64,000 nt of DNA from Verrucomicrobiia bacterium (GCA_030432235.1 JAUIHT010000009.1:83499-147498), one strand, 5' to 3'. Shown: positions 25,171 to 33,793, counted from the stretch's first letter. Numbers and translations: made by a program. Notes: generated by a model not told the origin, from the letters alone.

Positions 25171-25234
25171 ATGTCAGAAAAGCGCGCAAATGTCGTCATG
25201 AGCGCGTCAGGATTTTGTCAGAAAATTGTCATGG
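25171..25234. promoter_or_regulatory. PHO-box-like operator array: GTCA repeated with 11-bp phase
   Basis: GTCA occurs at 25173, 25195, 25206, 25217 and 25228, each offset from the last by 11 or 22 bp; the missing position at 25184 reads GCGC. The last two units (TTGTCAGAAAATTGTCAT, 25215-25232) agree at 14 of 18 positions with the E. coli PhoB box as I know it. Direct 11-bp repeats are how OmpR/PhoB-type regulators bind. The array is in the divergent promoter region of the VWA-kinase-regulator cluster and the lipoprotein gene. A weak -10 (TACGAT, 25240-25245) follows in the lipoprotein direction. Confidence 0.7.
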
Positions 25235-25278
25235 TCCATTACGATGGCTAATTCAACGTGCTAAAAGGTGAAGAAAAC

Positions 25279-25284
25279 TTGACA
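25279..25284 (+). promoter_or_regulatory. Candidate -35 hexamer TTGACA before the lipoprotein gene
   Basis: A perfect TTGACA, but only 31 bases before the ATG at 25316 and without a good -10 at 17 bp. It would imply a very short leader. It is an alternative to the activator-type promoter described for the GTCA array. Confidence 0.25.
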
Positions 25285-25315
25285 TGATACCGCGTGCGAT
25301 AGGTCCTCATTCGGA

Positions 25316-25963
25316 ATGAAGCATCTACTGTATTCCGCCGTCGTCCTCTGCCTGTTCCTTACCGGTTGTGAGACCTACCAGCCAGCCGTTGTCGGCAATG
25401 GCAAAATCACCAACACCACCGTGGGCTTTGAGGGCTACGAATTAACCATTCCGCCCGGGCTGCATCCGGCCGAAAACATGAAGCCCAGCAATTATGTAAA
25501 CTTCATGAAAAAGGTCAGCGAGGGCTTTATCGTCCGGGGTGGCGACCAAACCGACACGGTAGTGCTGCAGGGGCATCAGAAGGCGGTCGCCTTTATTGTC
25601 GGTGACATGCTTCTGGGGTCGCACGCCACTTATATCGACCATCAGTCCGGGGCTTTTACCACCGCCCGCAGCCGCTATGGGCTCATGACCAAAGAGGACC
25701 AAATCCAATTTCTCGCCCATGCGATAGAGCGCATCAACCCGGATATACAAACAAACGTCACCCGGGAAGTCGTCGAGATCGGGGGGCGTCCGATCGGCGT
25801 GGTTATGGATGTCCTCCCTGAACTGGGTATTACCAATTACACGTACCTGACCCTCGGCAAGCTGAACGAGGTGTTTATCATCATCGGAGTTTCACCGGAT
25901 GCGTACGCGCAGGACCTCAAGAAAAGCATGGATCAGATGGTCGCCAGCCTGAAGGTTTTTTAA
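25316..25963 (+). CDS. Putative lipoprotein of unknown function
   Basis: 215 residues. The N-terminus MKHLLYSAVVLCLFLTGCETY is a lipoprotein signal with lipobox LTGC, so the mature protein is probably lipid-anchored. The rest is a mixed alpha/beta domain (FEGYELTIPPGLHPAENM, TNVTREVVEIGGRPIGVVMDV, FIIIGVSPDAYAQDLKKSMDQM) reminiscent of stress-related PsbP/DcrB-like folds, but I cannot assign a family. It is divergent from the VWA operon and is the best candidate target of the GTCA operator array. Confidence 0.65.
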   Translation: MKHLLYSAVVLCLFLTGCETYQPAVVGNGKITNTTVGFEGYELTIPPGLHPAENMKPSNYVNFMKKVSEGFIVRGGDQTDTVVLQGHQKAVAFIVGDMLLGSHATYIDHQSGAFTTARSRYGLMTKEDQIQFLAHAIERINPDIQTNVTREVVEIGGRPIGVVMDVLPELGITNYTYLTLGKLNEVFIIIGVSPDAYAQDLKKSMDQMVASLKVF

Positions 25964-26003
25964 TCGCTTGCGCTGTGGCGTGGGCAGGCTTCACTGCGAG
26001 TAG

Positions 26004-27272
26004 ATGAAAGTACTGATCGTTGGAAGCGGCGGCCGTGAGCACGCTCTGCTCAAAGCCTGCCTCAAGAGCCCCCTCGTCACCGAAACCGTGGTCGCGCCCG
26101 GCAACGGCGGCATGGCCGCGGAAGCCACCTGCCTGCCCCTGGATGTGGAAGACGCCGGCGCGGTCGTCGCCCTGGCCAAGGAAGTGGCGGCGGACTTCGT
26201 CATCGTGGGTCCGGAAGCACCGCTGGCCACCGGAGCCGCCGACTCCCTGCGCGAGGCCGGGATGCCGGTCTACGGGCCGGGCAAGGCCGGCGCGGAGCTG
26301 GAGTCCAGTAAGGCTTTTTCCAAGGAGTTCATGCTCCGTCACAACATCCCGACCGCCGCGGCCGGCATCTTCAAGGATTTCAGCGCAGCCCTCGACTACC
26401 TGCGCGGGCGCGAGTACCCCATCGTCATCAAGGCCAGCGGGCTGGCTGCGGGTAAAGGGGTCATCATCGCCGACAGCTTCGAGCACGCCGAGTCCGTCGT
26501 TCACGACATGCTGGTGGGCTACCAGTTCGGAAAAAGCGGGCAAACCGTTCTCATCGAAGACTTTATGAAGGGCGAGGAAGCCAGCATCATGCTGCTGGTT
26601 TCAGGCGAAAAATACGTCCAACTCCCGCCCAGCCAGGACCACAAACGCATTGGCGAGGGTGACAGCGGCCCCAACACCGGCGGCATGGGCGCCTACGCCC
26701 CCGCGCCTGTGGTCACGCAGAAAATCGCCGAGAAGGTCCGCACGAAAATCATCGAACCCAGCCTGGCCGGTCTGGCCAAGGAAGGCATCGACTACCGTGG
26801 CACACTCTACGTCGGCATCATGGTGGTCGACGGCGAGCCCTACGTGGTCGAGTACAACGTCCGCTTCGGCGATCCGGAGTGCCAGATTCTCCTGCCTCTG
26901 CTGGCAGACGACCCGATCAAGCTCATGCTCGACTGCGCCCAGGGCACGCTCAAGCCCGCCGAGGTGAAGGTAAAGGACGAGCACGCCATGATCGTGGTGA
27001 TGTCCGCCGAAGGCTACCCCGGCGCCTACCGCAAGGGCGACGTCATCGAGTTTCCCGCCAGCGTCCCGGACAATTGCTCCATCGTCCACGCCGGCACCAA
27101 GCAGGACGACGCGGGCAACATCATCACCGCGGGCGGACGCGTGCTGGGCATCGTGGCCACCGGCCCCACCCTACAAGCCGCCGCGGACGACGCCTACGCC
27201 CTGGCCGATCAGGTCAAGTGGCCCGGTGCATACCTGCGCCGCGACATCGGCTGGAGAGCACTGGGAAAGTAA
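26004..27272 (+). CDS. purD: Phosphoribosylamine-glycine ligase
   Basis: 422 residues, standard length. GARS joins glycine to phosphoribosylamine in purine synthesis. Visible are the N-terminal VLIVGSGGREHAL, the ATP-grasp domain (about 100-320) with VIKASGLAAGKGVIIAD, the QDHKRIGEGDSGPNTGGMGAYAP signature and VEYNVRFGDPECQ metal-binding block, and the C-terminal domain. No other pur gene is adjacent. The next gene starts 18 bp later inside a low-complexity repeat. Confidence 0.97.
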   Translation: MKVLIVGSGGREHALLKACLKSPLVTETVVAPGNGGMAAEATCLPLDVEDAGAVVALAKEVAADFVIVGPEAPLATGAADSLREAGMPVYGPGKAGAELESSKAFSKEFMLRHNIPTAAAGIFKDFSAALDYLRGREYPIVIKASGLAAGKGVIIADSFEHAESVVHDMLVGYQFGKSGQTVLIEDFMKGEEASIMLLVSGEKYVQLPPSQDHKRIGEGDSGPNTGGMGAYAPAPVVTQKIAEKVRTKIIEPSLAGLAKEGIDYRGTLYVGIMVVDGEPYVVEYNVRFGDPECQILLPLLADDPIKLMLDCAQGTLKPAEVKVKDEHAMIVVMSAEGYPGAYRKGDVIEFPASVPDNCSIVHAGTKQDDAGNIITAGGRVLGIVATGPTLQAAADDAYALADQVKWPGAYLRRDIGWRALGK

Positions 27273-27384
27273 AAAGCAGAAAAATAAACGATGAAAGATG
27301 AAGTCAAGAGGACGATAGGGGGCACGTGCTGGGTGAAGTGTCTTTTCATTTCATCTTTCATCTTTCTGCTTTCATCTTTCATTT
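27271..27384. repeat. Inverted low-complexity repeat (GATGAAAGATGAA type) over a gene start
   Basis: Left arm 27271-27304 and right arm 27342-27384 share GATGAAAGATGAA and GCAGAAA in inverted order, with a 37-bp spacer. The unit is the same as in IVP cassette 1 (7651-7690, 8044-8082), but no IVP gene is present. The start codon (27291) and the signal peptide of the next gene are both read from the arms. Confidence 0.7.
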
Positions 27385-28274
27385 CGGCGGCGCAGCCACC
27401 CATCGACCTCGCCGACTTCCCGCCGGAGTTCTTCCCGGGGCTGAACAAGCAGTCACCGGAAAAAATTTACCTGGAGGGTCTCATGGCGCTCTACCCCGGG
27501 CGTGTGCTGGACAAGGCACCGCAATCCGAAGGGCCTGCCACCTCCCGCGAGCCCATGATAGAGACGTTGCCACGCGGCATCACCTACGTGCGCCTTTACG
27601 ATTTAAGCGATTCGATAAGCTTCATCGATGCCCATATTTCAGACCCTATCCTGCTTATTGACCTACGCTATGTCTCCAGCTCCATGGAGGCTGCCAAGCG
27701 GTTCATAGCTTATTTCAGCCTATCCTCTGATGCCATCGAAAATATCTCAACGCCAGAGGAGACAGCGGCGCATTCCAAGGGTTCGCTCCAGGATTTAATC
27801 AGCGACTATACCGTGAGGCCGAATGACCGAAAGGACATCGTGCTGATCAACCAAAAGACCAGCGGCGCCATCGAGGCTGCAGTGGATGCCCTCCAGCGCA
27901 CAGGCAAAATCGTAACCGTGGGCACCCGCACGGCCGGGGATACCGGCAGCTACGGCGCCATCCCGGGAGTCGAGGGCTATTACGTCATCGACGGGGAGGT
28001 CCGCGCCATGAGCGGCCCAAGCCTGCTGGGCGTCGGCCTGGAGCCGGAGGTGCCGGTGGATGTCACTGCGGCGGAGGACTTTACAGGCTATCAGCTCCTG
28101 GAGACAGGCTACAGCGCCGAGGCCATCCTGCGCACCCGCCTGCCCGCCCTCGACCCACTCGAGGCGAGCGAGGATAGCGAAGAGGCCGAGGAAACCCCCA
28201 TCGATCCCATCCTGCAGCGCGCGGTGGAGGTCGTTATCGCCCTACAGGTCCTGGGCAAACTACCGATGGAGTAA
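27291..28274 (+). CDS. Exported S41-peptidase-like protein, probably catalytically degenerate
   Basis: 327 residues. After a signal peptide (VKCLFISSFIFLLSSFISAA), the body resembles the core of C-terminal-processing (S41) peptidases and related Verrucomicrobia proteins: PILLIDLRYV matches the strand before the catalytic region, and DIVLINQKTSGAIEAAVDALQ to IVTVGTRTAGDTGSYG matches the Ser-helix and following strand. The usual S-A-S-A-S-E segment is KTSGAIE, and no Lys sits at the expected spot, so activity is doubtful. No PDZ domain is seen. Signal peptide codons are repeat-derived, so an ATG or GTG further in is possible but would lose the export signal. Confidence 0.55.
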   Translation: MKDEVKRTIGGTCWVKCLFISSFIFLLSSFISAAQPPIDLADFPPEFFPGLNKQSPEKIYLEGLMALYPGRVLDKAPQSEGPATSREPMIETLPRGITYVRLYDLSDSISFIDAHISDPILLIDLRYVSSSMEAAKRFIAYFSLSSDAIENISTPEETAAHSKGSLQDLISDYTVRPNDRKDIVLINQKTSGAIEAAVDALQRTGKIVTVGTRTAGDTGSYGAIPGVEGYYVIDGEVRAMSGPSLLGVGLEPEVPVDVTAAEDFTGYQLLETGYSAEAILRTRLPALDPLEASEDSEEAEETPIDPILQRAVEVVIALQVLGKLPME

Positions 28275-28358
28275 GCATTTGGCAGAAAGCAACTTTCGGT
28301 TTGCGGCGCTGTCAGAAAGCATTAGCTTAAACTCAGTACACCCCACGACCCTGTATCG

Positions 28359-30284
28359 ATGAAGACCTCCAGCATTTCGCTGCGCGTAGCCGACTTCCTC
28401 AAAGGCTATCCTCCCTTCAACTTCATCGAGGAGGAGTATTTGCTGCGCCTGGCCGGCTCGGGCAAGGTGAAGTTCCACGAGGACGGCGAGCTGGTCTTCG
28501 AGGAGGGTAAAAAGCGGGATAAGGTCTTTTACGTCATTCAGCAGGGCACGGTAAACATGTACCGCAAGATCGGTGGCAGCGAGGAGCTGACCGACGTACG
28601 CGTGGAAGGCAACCTTCTGGGCATTTTCTGGGGCAGCCTGGATGAGCACTACCAGGCCACTGCCCGCACCGCCTCCGAGACCATCCTCTACGCTTTGCCC
28701 ATCGACCAACTGGTCGAAATCGCGCACAAAACACCGCCGGTCAAAGCCTTCCTCAGCGCCTATTATTCGCCCAATCCGAGCGCGGCGGACGTCTCCGAGG
28801 GTATCGCGGAAGCCCCCAGCGACTGGCTCCAGCGCACCGAGGCCGTGCGCGAGCGCTCCAACCGCAACCTCCTCACCGCCCACCCCAACGATCCGGTACG
28901 CAAGGTGGCGCGTCAAATGGCCCCCGGCAACCAGGAGGCGGTCATCGTCGTCGACGATATGCGCTGCCCCTTGGGCGTCGTGACCGAGAGCGATTTGAGC
29001 GGCCGCGTGGCCTCCGGAGAAATCCCGGTCGACGCCCCGGCTTCCGAACTGATGAGCAGCCCGGTGGAAACCGTTCCGCCGGGCCTGAACGTGGGCCAGC
29101 TTATCCTGCGCATGCTCAACCGCCGCGTCCATCACCTGGTCATTACCGCGGACGGAAGCGCCAACTCGCCTGTCCTCGGCGTCGTGGCCGAGCGAGATCT
29201 GGCCCTGCTCCACGGCCGCCTGCCCACCATGCTGACCAACGAGATCAAAGTCGCACGCGGGCCGGAATCCCTGGCCGCCGCCCGCAATCGCGCCGACGAG
29301 CTCCTTCTGCACTACCTGGATACCGAGGCACCCATCTCCTGGATCGCCGATTACATAGCCGAAATCGACAACACCCTGACCGAGCGAGCCATCGAGCTGG
29401 CCCGACAGAAGCTGGCCGCTCAGGGACGCCGTGGCCCCGGCATGCCCTTCTGCTGGATGTCCTTTCACAGCGAAGGCCGCCGCGAGCGCCTGCTGCGCTC
29501 TCCGCAACGCAGCGGCATCGTCTTCGCCGACCCCGAGGAGGGCAACGGCGAGGCCGCCTCCTACTATTTCGTGGAGCTGGCTCGGGAGGTTTCAAACACG
29601 CTCGAGATTTGCGGCTTTCCCAAGGAAGCGCGAGATTTGCGGGCAGACAACCCCCGCTGGTGCCGCCCGCTGTCCGAGTGGAAAGAGCACTACTCCAACC
29701 TGATCGCTAATCCCATCGAAAACGACATCCTGCGGCAGACTCCGTTTTTCGACATGCGTGCCATCAGTGGCGATTTTCAGCTAGAAGCCGATTTGCAGGA
29801 GCACATCCGAAGCGAGCTCAAGGCCCAGCCCAACTTCGTTCCCCTCCTGGCCAACGACGCCATGGCCAATCTGCCGCCCGTGACCATCTTCCGGGATTCC
29901 GTCATGGACAAAAGCGGCATCCTCTGGACCTGTATCGACACCAAGGTGCATATCCTCTACCCGCTCGTCGATATGACCCGCGTCCTTGCCTTGGAGCACG
30001 GCCTGGCCGAGACAGCCTCCACCGTCGCCCGCCTGCGCCTGCTCACCGAGCTACTGCCCGAGCATGCCGCCCAGCTCGGCGAGGCCATCGACGCCGTATA
30101 TTTCGGGCTTCATCTGCAGACCACCTTCGGGCTCCGCCGCGGTGATGACGGGCAGTTCATCCGCCCCGGCGACCTCGGCCTGATCGAACGCGAGCGCATC
30201 AAAACCGCCTTCCGTACCGTGGCCCAGATGCTGGACTACACCAGCCAGCACTTTGGCTTGAAGAGTGCTGTTCAGCCCGCCTGA
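28359..30284 (+). CDS. cNMP-binding / CBS-pair / DUF294 nucleotidyltransferase-like protein
   Basis: 641 residues: a cNMP-binding barrel (about 15-140), a CBS pair (about 165-290, LTAHPNDPVRKVARQMAPGNQEAVIVVDD and VVTESDLSGRV), a DUF294 nucleotidyltransferase-like domain (about 300-480) and its C-terminal helical partner (about 490-630). DUF294 enzymes normally show GSxGRxE and TDQDN. Here these read HSEGRRERLL and SPQRSGIVF, so the metal-binding Asp pair is missing and the domain is probably inactive or purely regulatory. Related proteins are proposed to sense nucleotides. It stands alone, between the S41-like gene and an exonuclease gene. Confidence 0.85.
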   Translation: MKTSSISLRVADFLKGYPPFNFIEEEYLLRLAGSGKVKFHEDGELVFEEGKKRDKVFYVIQQGTVNMYRKIGGSEELTDVRVEGNLLGIFWGSLDEHYQATARTASETILYALPIDQLVEIAHKTPPVKAFLSAYYSPNPSAADVSEGIAEAPSDWLQRTEAVRERSNRNLLTAHPNDPVRKVARQMAPGNQEAVIVVDDMRCPLGVVTESDLSGRVASGEIPVDAPASELMSSPVETVPPGLNVGQLILRMLNRRVHHLVITADGSANSPVLGVVAERDLALLHGRLPTMLTNEIKVARGPESLAAARNRADELLLHYLDTEAPISWIADYIAEIDNTLTERAIELARQKLAAQGRRGPGMPFCWMSFHSEGRRERLLRSPQRSGIVFADPEEGNGEAASYYFVELAREVSNTLEICGFPKEARDLRADNPRWCRPLSEWKEHYSNLIANPIENDILRQTPFFDMRAISGDFQLEADLQEHIRSELKAQPNFVPLLANDAMANLPPVTIFRDSVMDKSGILWTCIDTKVHILYPLVDMTRVLALEHGLAETASTVARLRLLTELLPEHAAQLGEAIDAVYFGLHLQTTFGLRRGDDGQFIRPGDLGLIERERIKTAFRTVAQMLDYTSQHFGLKSAVQPA

Positions 30285-30327
30285 GCGACTGGGTACGGTT
30301 AAGCTATTCCTGCACTTGCCTTCCCAC

Positions 30328-30380
30328 TTTCAGAGTCAGCGTTTTCACCCTTTCAGCCTTTCAGTTTTTCAGCCTTTCCC
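30328..30380. repeat. Pyrimidine-rich low-complexity repeat (CTTTCAG type)
   Basis: Degenerate copies of CCTTTCAGCCTTTCAG and similar fill the bases just before the exonuclease start at 30381, replacing any Shine-Dalgarno sequence. No inverted partner is found close by. Confidence 0.5.
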
Positions 30381-31073
30381 ATGAGCCTCTTCGGTCCAGA
30401 CGACGCCATCTCGGTCTATCGCGAGTCCTTCGACGATACCTGGGCCGATGGTACCCCCGCCGAGCGTGTCCGCTTCGTAGTGCTGGACACCGAGACCACC
30501 GGCCTGGACCCCAAAAAGGATGCCATCGTGACCATCGGCGCCGTCACCGTGCAGAACAACGAAATCCTGCTCGAGGACCAGTTCGAGGCGCTGCTGCGCT
30601 TCCGCTACAACACCTCCGCCGTCGTCGTCCATGGCATCACACGCGAAGCCGCCGAGGAGGAAGGGGTGGACGAAGTCGAGGCCCTGCGTGATTTCCTAGG
30701 CTACCTGCGCGATGGCGTCATCGTGGGCCACCACATCGGTTTCGACGTGGAAATCCTGCGTGAACACATCATGCGAAGATTCGGCCAGGACCTGGAAAAC
30801 CGCTGGCTCGACACGATGGAGTTGACCCTCCACCTTGAGGACTCCGGCGCCTTCGGCACCCCGCCCGATGACGACGAGGATGTGGACGAGCGTGGTCGGG
30901 ATTTTTCCCTCGACGGGCTTTGCGCCCGCTTCGGCATCAAACCACATGACCGTCATACCGCCGCCGGTGACGCCTTTATCACGGCCCAGGTCTTCCTCAA
31001 GCTCCTGCGCCTAGCCAACCGCTTCGGCCGCCGCACCCTCGGCACTCTTTGCGAACGCTACGTAGAGGCGTAA
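30381..31073 (+). CDS. DEDDh 3'-5' exonuclease (RNase T / Pol III epsilon-like)
   Basis: 230 residues. The exonuclease motifs are all present: Exo I VVLDTETTGLDP (about 31-42), Exo II VGHHIGFDVEIL (about 115-126) and Exo III HTAAGDAFITA (about 192-202), with the His that defines the DEDDh class. A 30-residue N-terminal extension precedes the fold. It is not fused to a polymerase and lacks the clamp-binding tail typical of DnaQ, so it is best called an epsilon-like proofreading or repair exonuclease. Family assignment is strong; the cellular role is not known. Confidence 0.88.
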   Translation: MSLFGPDDAISVYRESFDDTWADGTPAERVRFVVLDTETTGLDPKKDAIVTIGAVTVQNNEILLEDQFEALLRFRYNTSAVVVHGITREAAEEEGVDEVEALRDFLGYLRDGVIVGHHIGFDVEILREHIMRRFGQDLENRWLDTMELTLHLEDSGAFGTPPDDDEDVDERGRDFSLDGLCARFGIKPHDRHTAAGDAFITAQVFLKLLRLANRFGRRTLGTLCERYVEA

Positions 31074-31115
31074 CCCGCACCGATACTCTGTATTGCTGTA
31101 CCTAGCACCCTGTAT

Positions 31116-31278
31116 GGGGAGTGTTTTTGAGATGACGGAAAGAGCAGCCGCTTGGCATTTTTGAGGGCAAAGTGAGGCTTTCGAGCCGAGGCGTATCCGA
31201 GATGCGTCGAGGCGAGGAAACGCGCTTTGAGCCGAAAAGGCCAAGGATGCGACATGAGTCATCACAAAAGCACTCCCC
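31116..31278. repeat. MITE-like 163-bp element with 21-bp terminal inverted repeats
   Basis: The left end GGGGAGTGTTTTTGAGATGA (plus C; 31116-31136) and the right end 31258-31278 are reverse complements at 19 of 21 positions. The inside is a set of short palindromic words (GAGGCTTTCGAGCCGAGGCG) and contains only spurious ORFs. No coding gene is present in 31074-31344. I see no clear target-site duplication. Confidence 0.6.
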
Positions 31279-31292
31279 GCAAAAATAAAAAA

Positions 31293-31314
31293 CCCGCGCC
31301 GGTAAGGGCGCGGG
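31293..31314 (-). terminator. Rho-independent terminator of the outer-membrane protein gene
   Basis: The 8-bp perfect stem CCCGCGCC/GGCGCGGG with a 6-base loop is followed on the minus strand by TTTTTTATTTTT. It lies 30 bp after the stop of the gene ending at 31345. Confidence 0.88.
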
Positions 31315-31344
31315 CTTTGAAAGGATTAAACCTCGCGAAATCGC

Positions 31345-32193
31345 TTAGTAAGCGAAACCGACGGTAGCACCGAACCAGAGGTTCTGGTCAGGACCGAGGG
31401 AGGTCGTCACGCCGGGAGGAGCATTGAAGGAGGTCTGCTCGCCGTCGTTGTTGGCGGCCCAACGGACACCAATGGAGCTGCTGACGTTTTCGCTGAAGGC
31501 GTAAACGAGGTCACCGGTGATACCACCGTAGACGTAGCCATTGTTCCACTTGTTGAGCTGATTACGCTGGGAACCTGCGCCATAGGAGTTGGCGGAGAGG
31601 TAACCGAGGTAACCACCGATGTCGAAGGAGATGCCTTCGGTACCGACGTATTCGCCGAGGTCGAAGGAATAACCAATCGAACCTTCAACCACGACCTGCT
31701 CGAGGTCAAAGTCGTAGTAGAAGTAAACGGCAGGGCTCAGAATCACGTCAGCGGAAACGCCGAAGTAGATTTCACGGGTCTGGCTAGCATAGCCGGAACC
31801 GACGGTCGGATTCGGAGCATACAGGTACGTGGTGTTGGTGTTGGCACCAGCACTATCGGGATACCAGTAGTACGTGAAACCTACGTCCAGGGTGAACATA
31901 TCCGTAACAGGATAGGCATAACCGGCATAGAAGTCGATTTCGTTGGCTTCACCGGCTTTGATCGGCTGAGCCGTCCAAACACCAGTGTACAGGTCGCCGC
32001 CGAGGACAGGGAAACCGAACTCAACCGAAGGCTGGAAGGACTGCTGCTGCAGTTCTTTAGCGCGGAAGACGTACTCGGTTTCGAAGTCGAACGTGCCCGT
32101 GATGGAGAGGTCGCTAATGCTGCTACCGGTGTCCTGAGCGGACAGACCAGCGGCGACACCTGCGATCGCGAGGGAAGCGATGAACTTCTTCAT
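31345..32193 (-). CDS. Outer-membrane beta-barrel protein, TIGR02001-like
   Basis: 282 residues with a signal peptide (MKKFIASLAIAGVAAGLSAQ) and alternating strands throughout: TFDFETEYVFRAKEL, FDLEQVVVEGSIGYSF, LWFGATVGFAY. The C-terminal aromatic-ended strand (FAY) is the usual outer-membrane insertion signal. The first strand FETEYVFRA recalls the TIGR02001 group of outer-membrane proteins of unknown function. The leader is AT-rich with no clear Shine-Dalgarno. Its codons are more uniform than those of its neighbours and a strong terminator follows, suggesting high expression. Confidence 0.78.
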   Translation of the reverse strand: MKKFIASLAIAGVAAGLSAQDTGSSISDLSITGTFDFETEYVFRAKELQQQSFQPSVEFGFPVLGGDLYTGVWTAQPIKAGEANEIDFYAGYAYPVTDMFTLDVGFTYYWYPDSAGANTNTTYLYAPNPTVGSGYASQTREIYFGVSADVILSPAVYFYYDFDLEQVVVEGSIGYSFDLGEYVGTEGISFDIGGYLGYLSANSYGAGSQRNQLNKWNNGYVYGGITGDLVYAFSENVSSSIGVRWAANNDGEQTSFNAPPGVTTSLGPDQNLWFGATVGFAY

Positions 32194-32294
32194 TTGTATC
32201 TAGTTTGTAGTTATTTGTTAGTTTTTGAGTCTGTGATGACTCGACGACGGGTTTTCGTTGTTTTTGTTCAAAAAATCAAGCAATTTTTTACGCC

Positions 32295-32753
32295 ATGCCG
32301 GGTAAGAACCCACCCTCCCCAGTCAAGGAAACTACCGATACGGGCGCCAAAACCGGAGCCGAGCCATCCACTTTTCCACACAACCTATTGTTAATCAGCG
32401 GGTTAATAGGATTTAGCGGCGTGGCCCTGGGAGCCTTTGGAGCGCATGCCCTTAAGGCCACCCTGACGGAAACCGGCTATATGGAAACCTGGAAAACGGC
32501 CGTTTTTTATCAAATGCTCCACGCCGTGGGGCTGCTTTTTCTCGCAATTTGGGCTCATATCAGCCCCGGCGGGCGCCTTTTACGGGCGGCGGCCTGGCTC
32601 TGGGTCGCAGGGGTGCTTTTGTTCAGCGGGTCGCTCTATGCCATCAGCCTGGGAGGCCCCCGCTGGCTCGGACCGGTGACCCCTCTGGGCGGGCTGTGCT
32701 TTTTGGCCGGATGGCTGCTTTTGGCGATTATGGGATTGAAAAAGAGCCGTTGA
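32295..32753 (+). CDS. DUF423 membrane protein
   Basis: 152 residues. After a polar N-terminal extension of about 30 residues (possibly mis-started) come four membrane helices with the DUF423 signature: SGVALGAFGAHALKATL, WKTAVFYQMLHAVGLLFLA, FSGSLYAISLGG and VTPLGGLCFLAGWLLLAI. Family members are small inner-membrane proteins such as YgdD, of unknown function. A start at the internal hydrophobic region has no ATG, so 32295 is kept. Confidence 0.9.
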   Translation: MPGKNPPSPVKETTDTGAKTGAEPSTFPHNLLLISGLIGFSGVALGAFGAHALKATLTETGYMETWKTAVFYQMLHAVGLLFLAIWAHISPGGRLLRAAAWLWVAGVLLFSGSLYAISLGGPRWLGPVTPLGGLCFLAGWLLLAIMGLKKSR

Positions 32754-32813
32754 AGGGGAATCCTTGTCACTCGCCATTCAATCGTTCACCACAACCAATC
32801 AATCCACTTCACT

Positions 32814-33767
32814 ATGGACACTAAAACCGCCAGCAGCCTGGAACAACTGAAGCAATACACCAAAGTCGTGGCCGACTCCGGAGACTTTGAATCGATCAAG
32901 GAGTACGAGCCTCAGGACGCCACCACCAACCCTTCCCTTATCCTCGCCGCTGTCGAAAAGCCCGAATACGGCCACCTGCTCGACAAGGCCGTGGCCGATA
33001 ACAAGGACGCGGGCAAGCGCGCCATCACCATCGACCTGCTGACCCTCTTCGGCGGCGAAATCCTCAAGATCGTGCCCGGGCGCGTCTCCACCGAGGTGGA
33101 CGCCCGCCTCTCCTACGACACCGAGGCCAGCGTGGCCATGGCGCACGAAATCATCAAACTTTACGAAAGCCGCGGCATCTCCCGCGATCGCATCCTGATT
33201 AAGCTCGCCTCCACCTGGGAGGGCGTCAAGGCCGCCGAAGCGCTCAAGAAGGACGGCATCCACTGCAACATGACGCTCATGTTCGGCCTCGGCCAGGCCG
33301 TAGCCTGCGCCCAGGTCGGCGCACAGCTCATCTCGCCCTTCGTCGGCCGCATCCTTGACTATTATAAGAAGGAAACCGGCAAGGACTACGTGGGCGCCGA
33401 AGACCCCGGCGTGCAATCCGTCACCCAGATTTACCATTATTATAAGAAGTTCGGCCACGATACCGAAGTCATGGGCGCGAGCTTCCGCAACACCGGCGAA
33501 ATCGTCAACCTGGCCGGTTGCGACCTCCTCACCATCAGCCCCAAGCTGCTCAAGGAGTTGGCCGCCAGCGACGAGCCGGTCGAACGCAAGCTCGACCCCA
33601 AGGCCGCCAAGGCTTCCGACATCGAGGCCATCGACGTGGACGAGAAGACCTTCCGCTGGATGCTCAACGAAGACGCCATGGCCAACGACAAGCTGGCCGA
33701 CGGCATCCGCCGCTTTGCCGCGGACATCGTCAAGCTTGAGGGCCTGATCGACCAAAAGCTCGGTTAA
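32814..33767 (+). CDS. tal: Transaldolase
   Basis: 317 residues, the length of class I TalB enzymes. It transfers a dihydroxyacetone unit between sugar phosphates in the pentose phosphate pathway. It has [12 protein letters not shown] near the N-terminus, the Schiff-base Lys in [17 protein letters not shown] (near residue 131) and [11 protein letters not shown]. It is followed by a clear terminator. No other pentose-phosphate gene adjoins. Confidence 0.97.
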   Translation: MDTKTASSLEQLKQYTKVVADSGDFESIKEYEPQDATTNPSLILAAVEKPEYGHLLDKAVADNKDAGKRAITIDLLTLFGGEILKIVPGRVSTEVDARLSYDTEASVAMAHEIIKLYESRGISRDRILIKLASTWEGVKAAEALKKDGIHCNMTLMFGLGQAVACAQVGAQLISPFVGRILDYYKKETGKDYVGAEDPGVQSVTQIYHYYKKFGHDTEVMGASFRNTGEIVNLAGCDLLTISPKLLKELAASDEPVERKLDPKAAKASDIEAIDVDEKTFRWMLNEDAMANDKLADGIRRFAADIVKLEGLIDQKLG

Positions 33768-33793
33768 ATACCGTATTTAAATACTTACGAAAG

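Noticed and set aside
23741..25171. 476-codon open frame on the plus strand
   Set aside because: Antisense to the VWA protein, which has a signal peptide and MIDAS motif; the shadow has no recognisable features.
28260..29507. 415-codon open frame on the minus strand
   Set aside because: Antisense to the cNMP/CBS/DUF294 gene and lacking any domain.
31011..31265. 84-codon open frame in the exonuclease-OMP gap
   Set aside because: It lies mostly inside the MITE-like repeat; the peptide is a by-product of repeat sequence, with no ribosome-binding site or domain.
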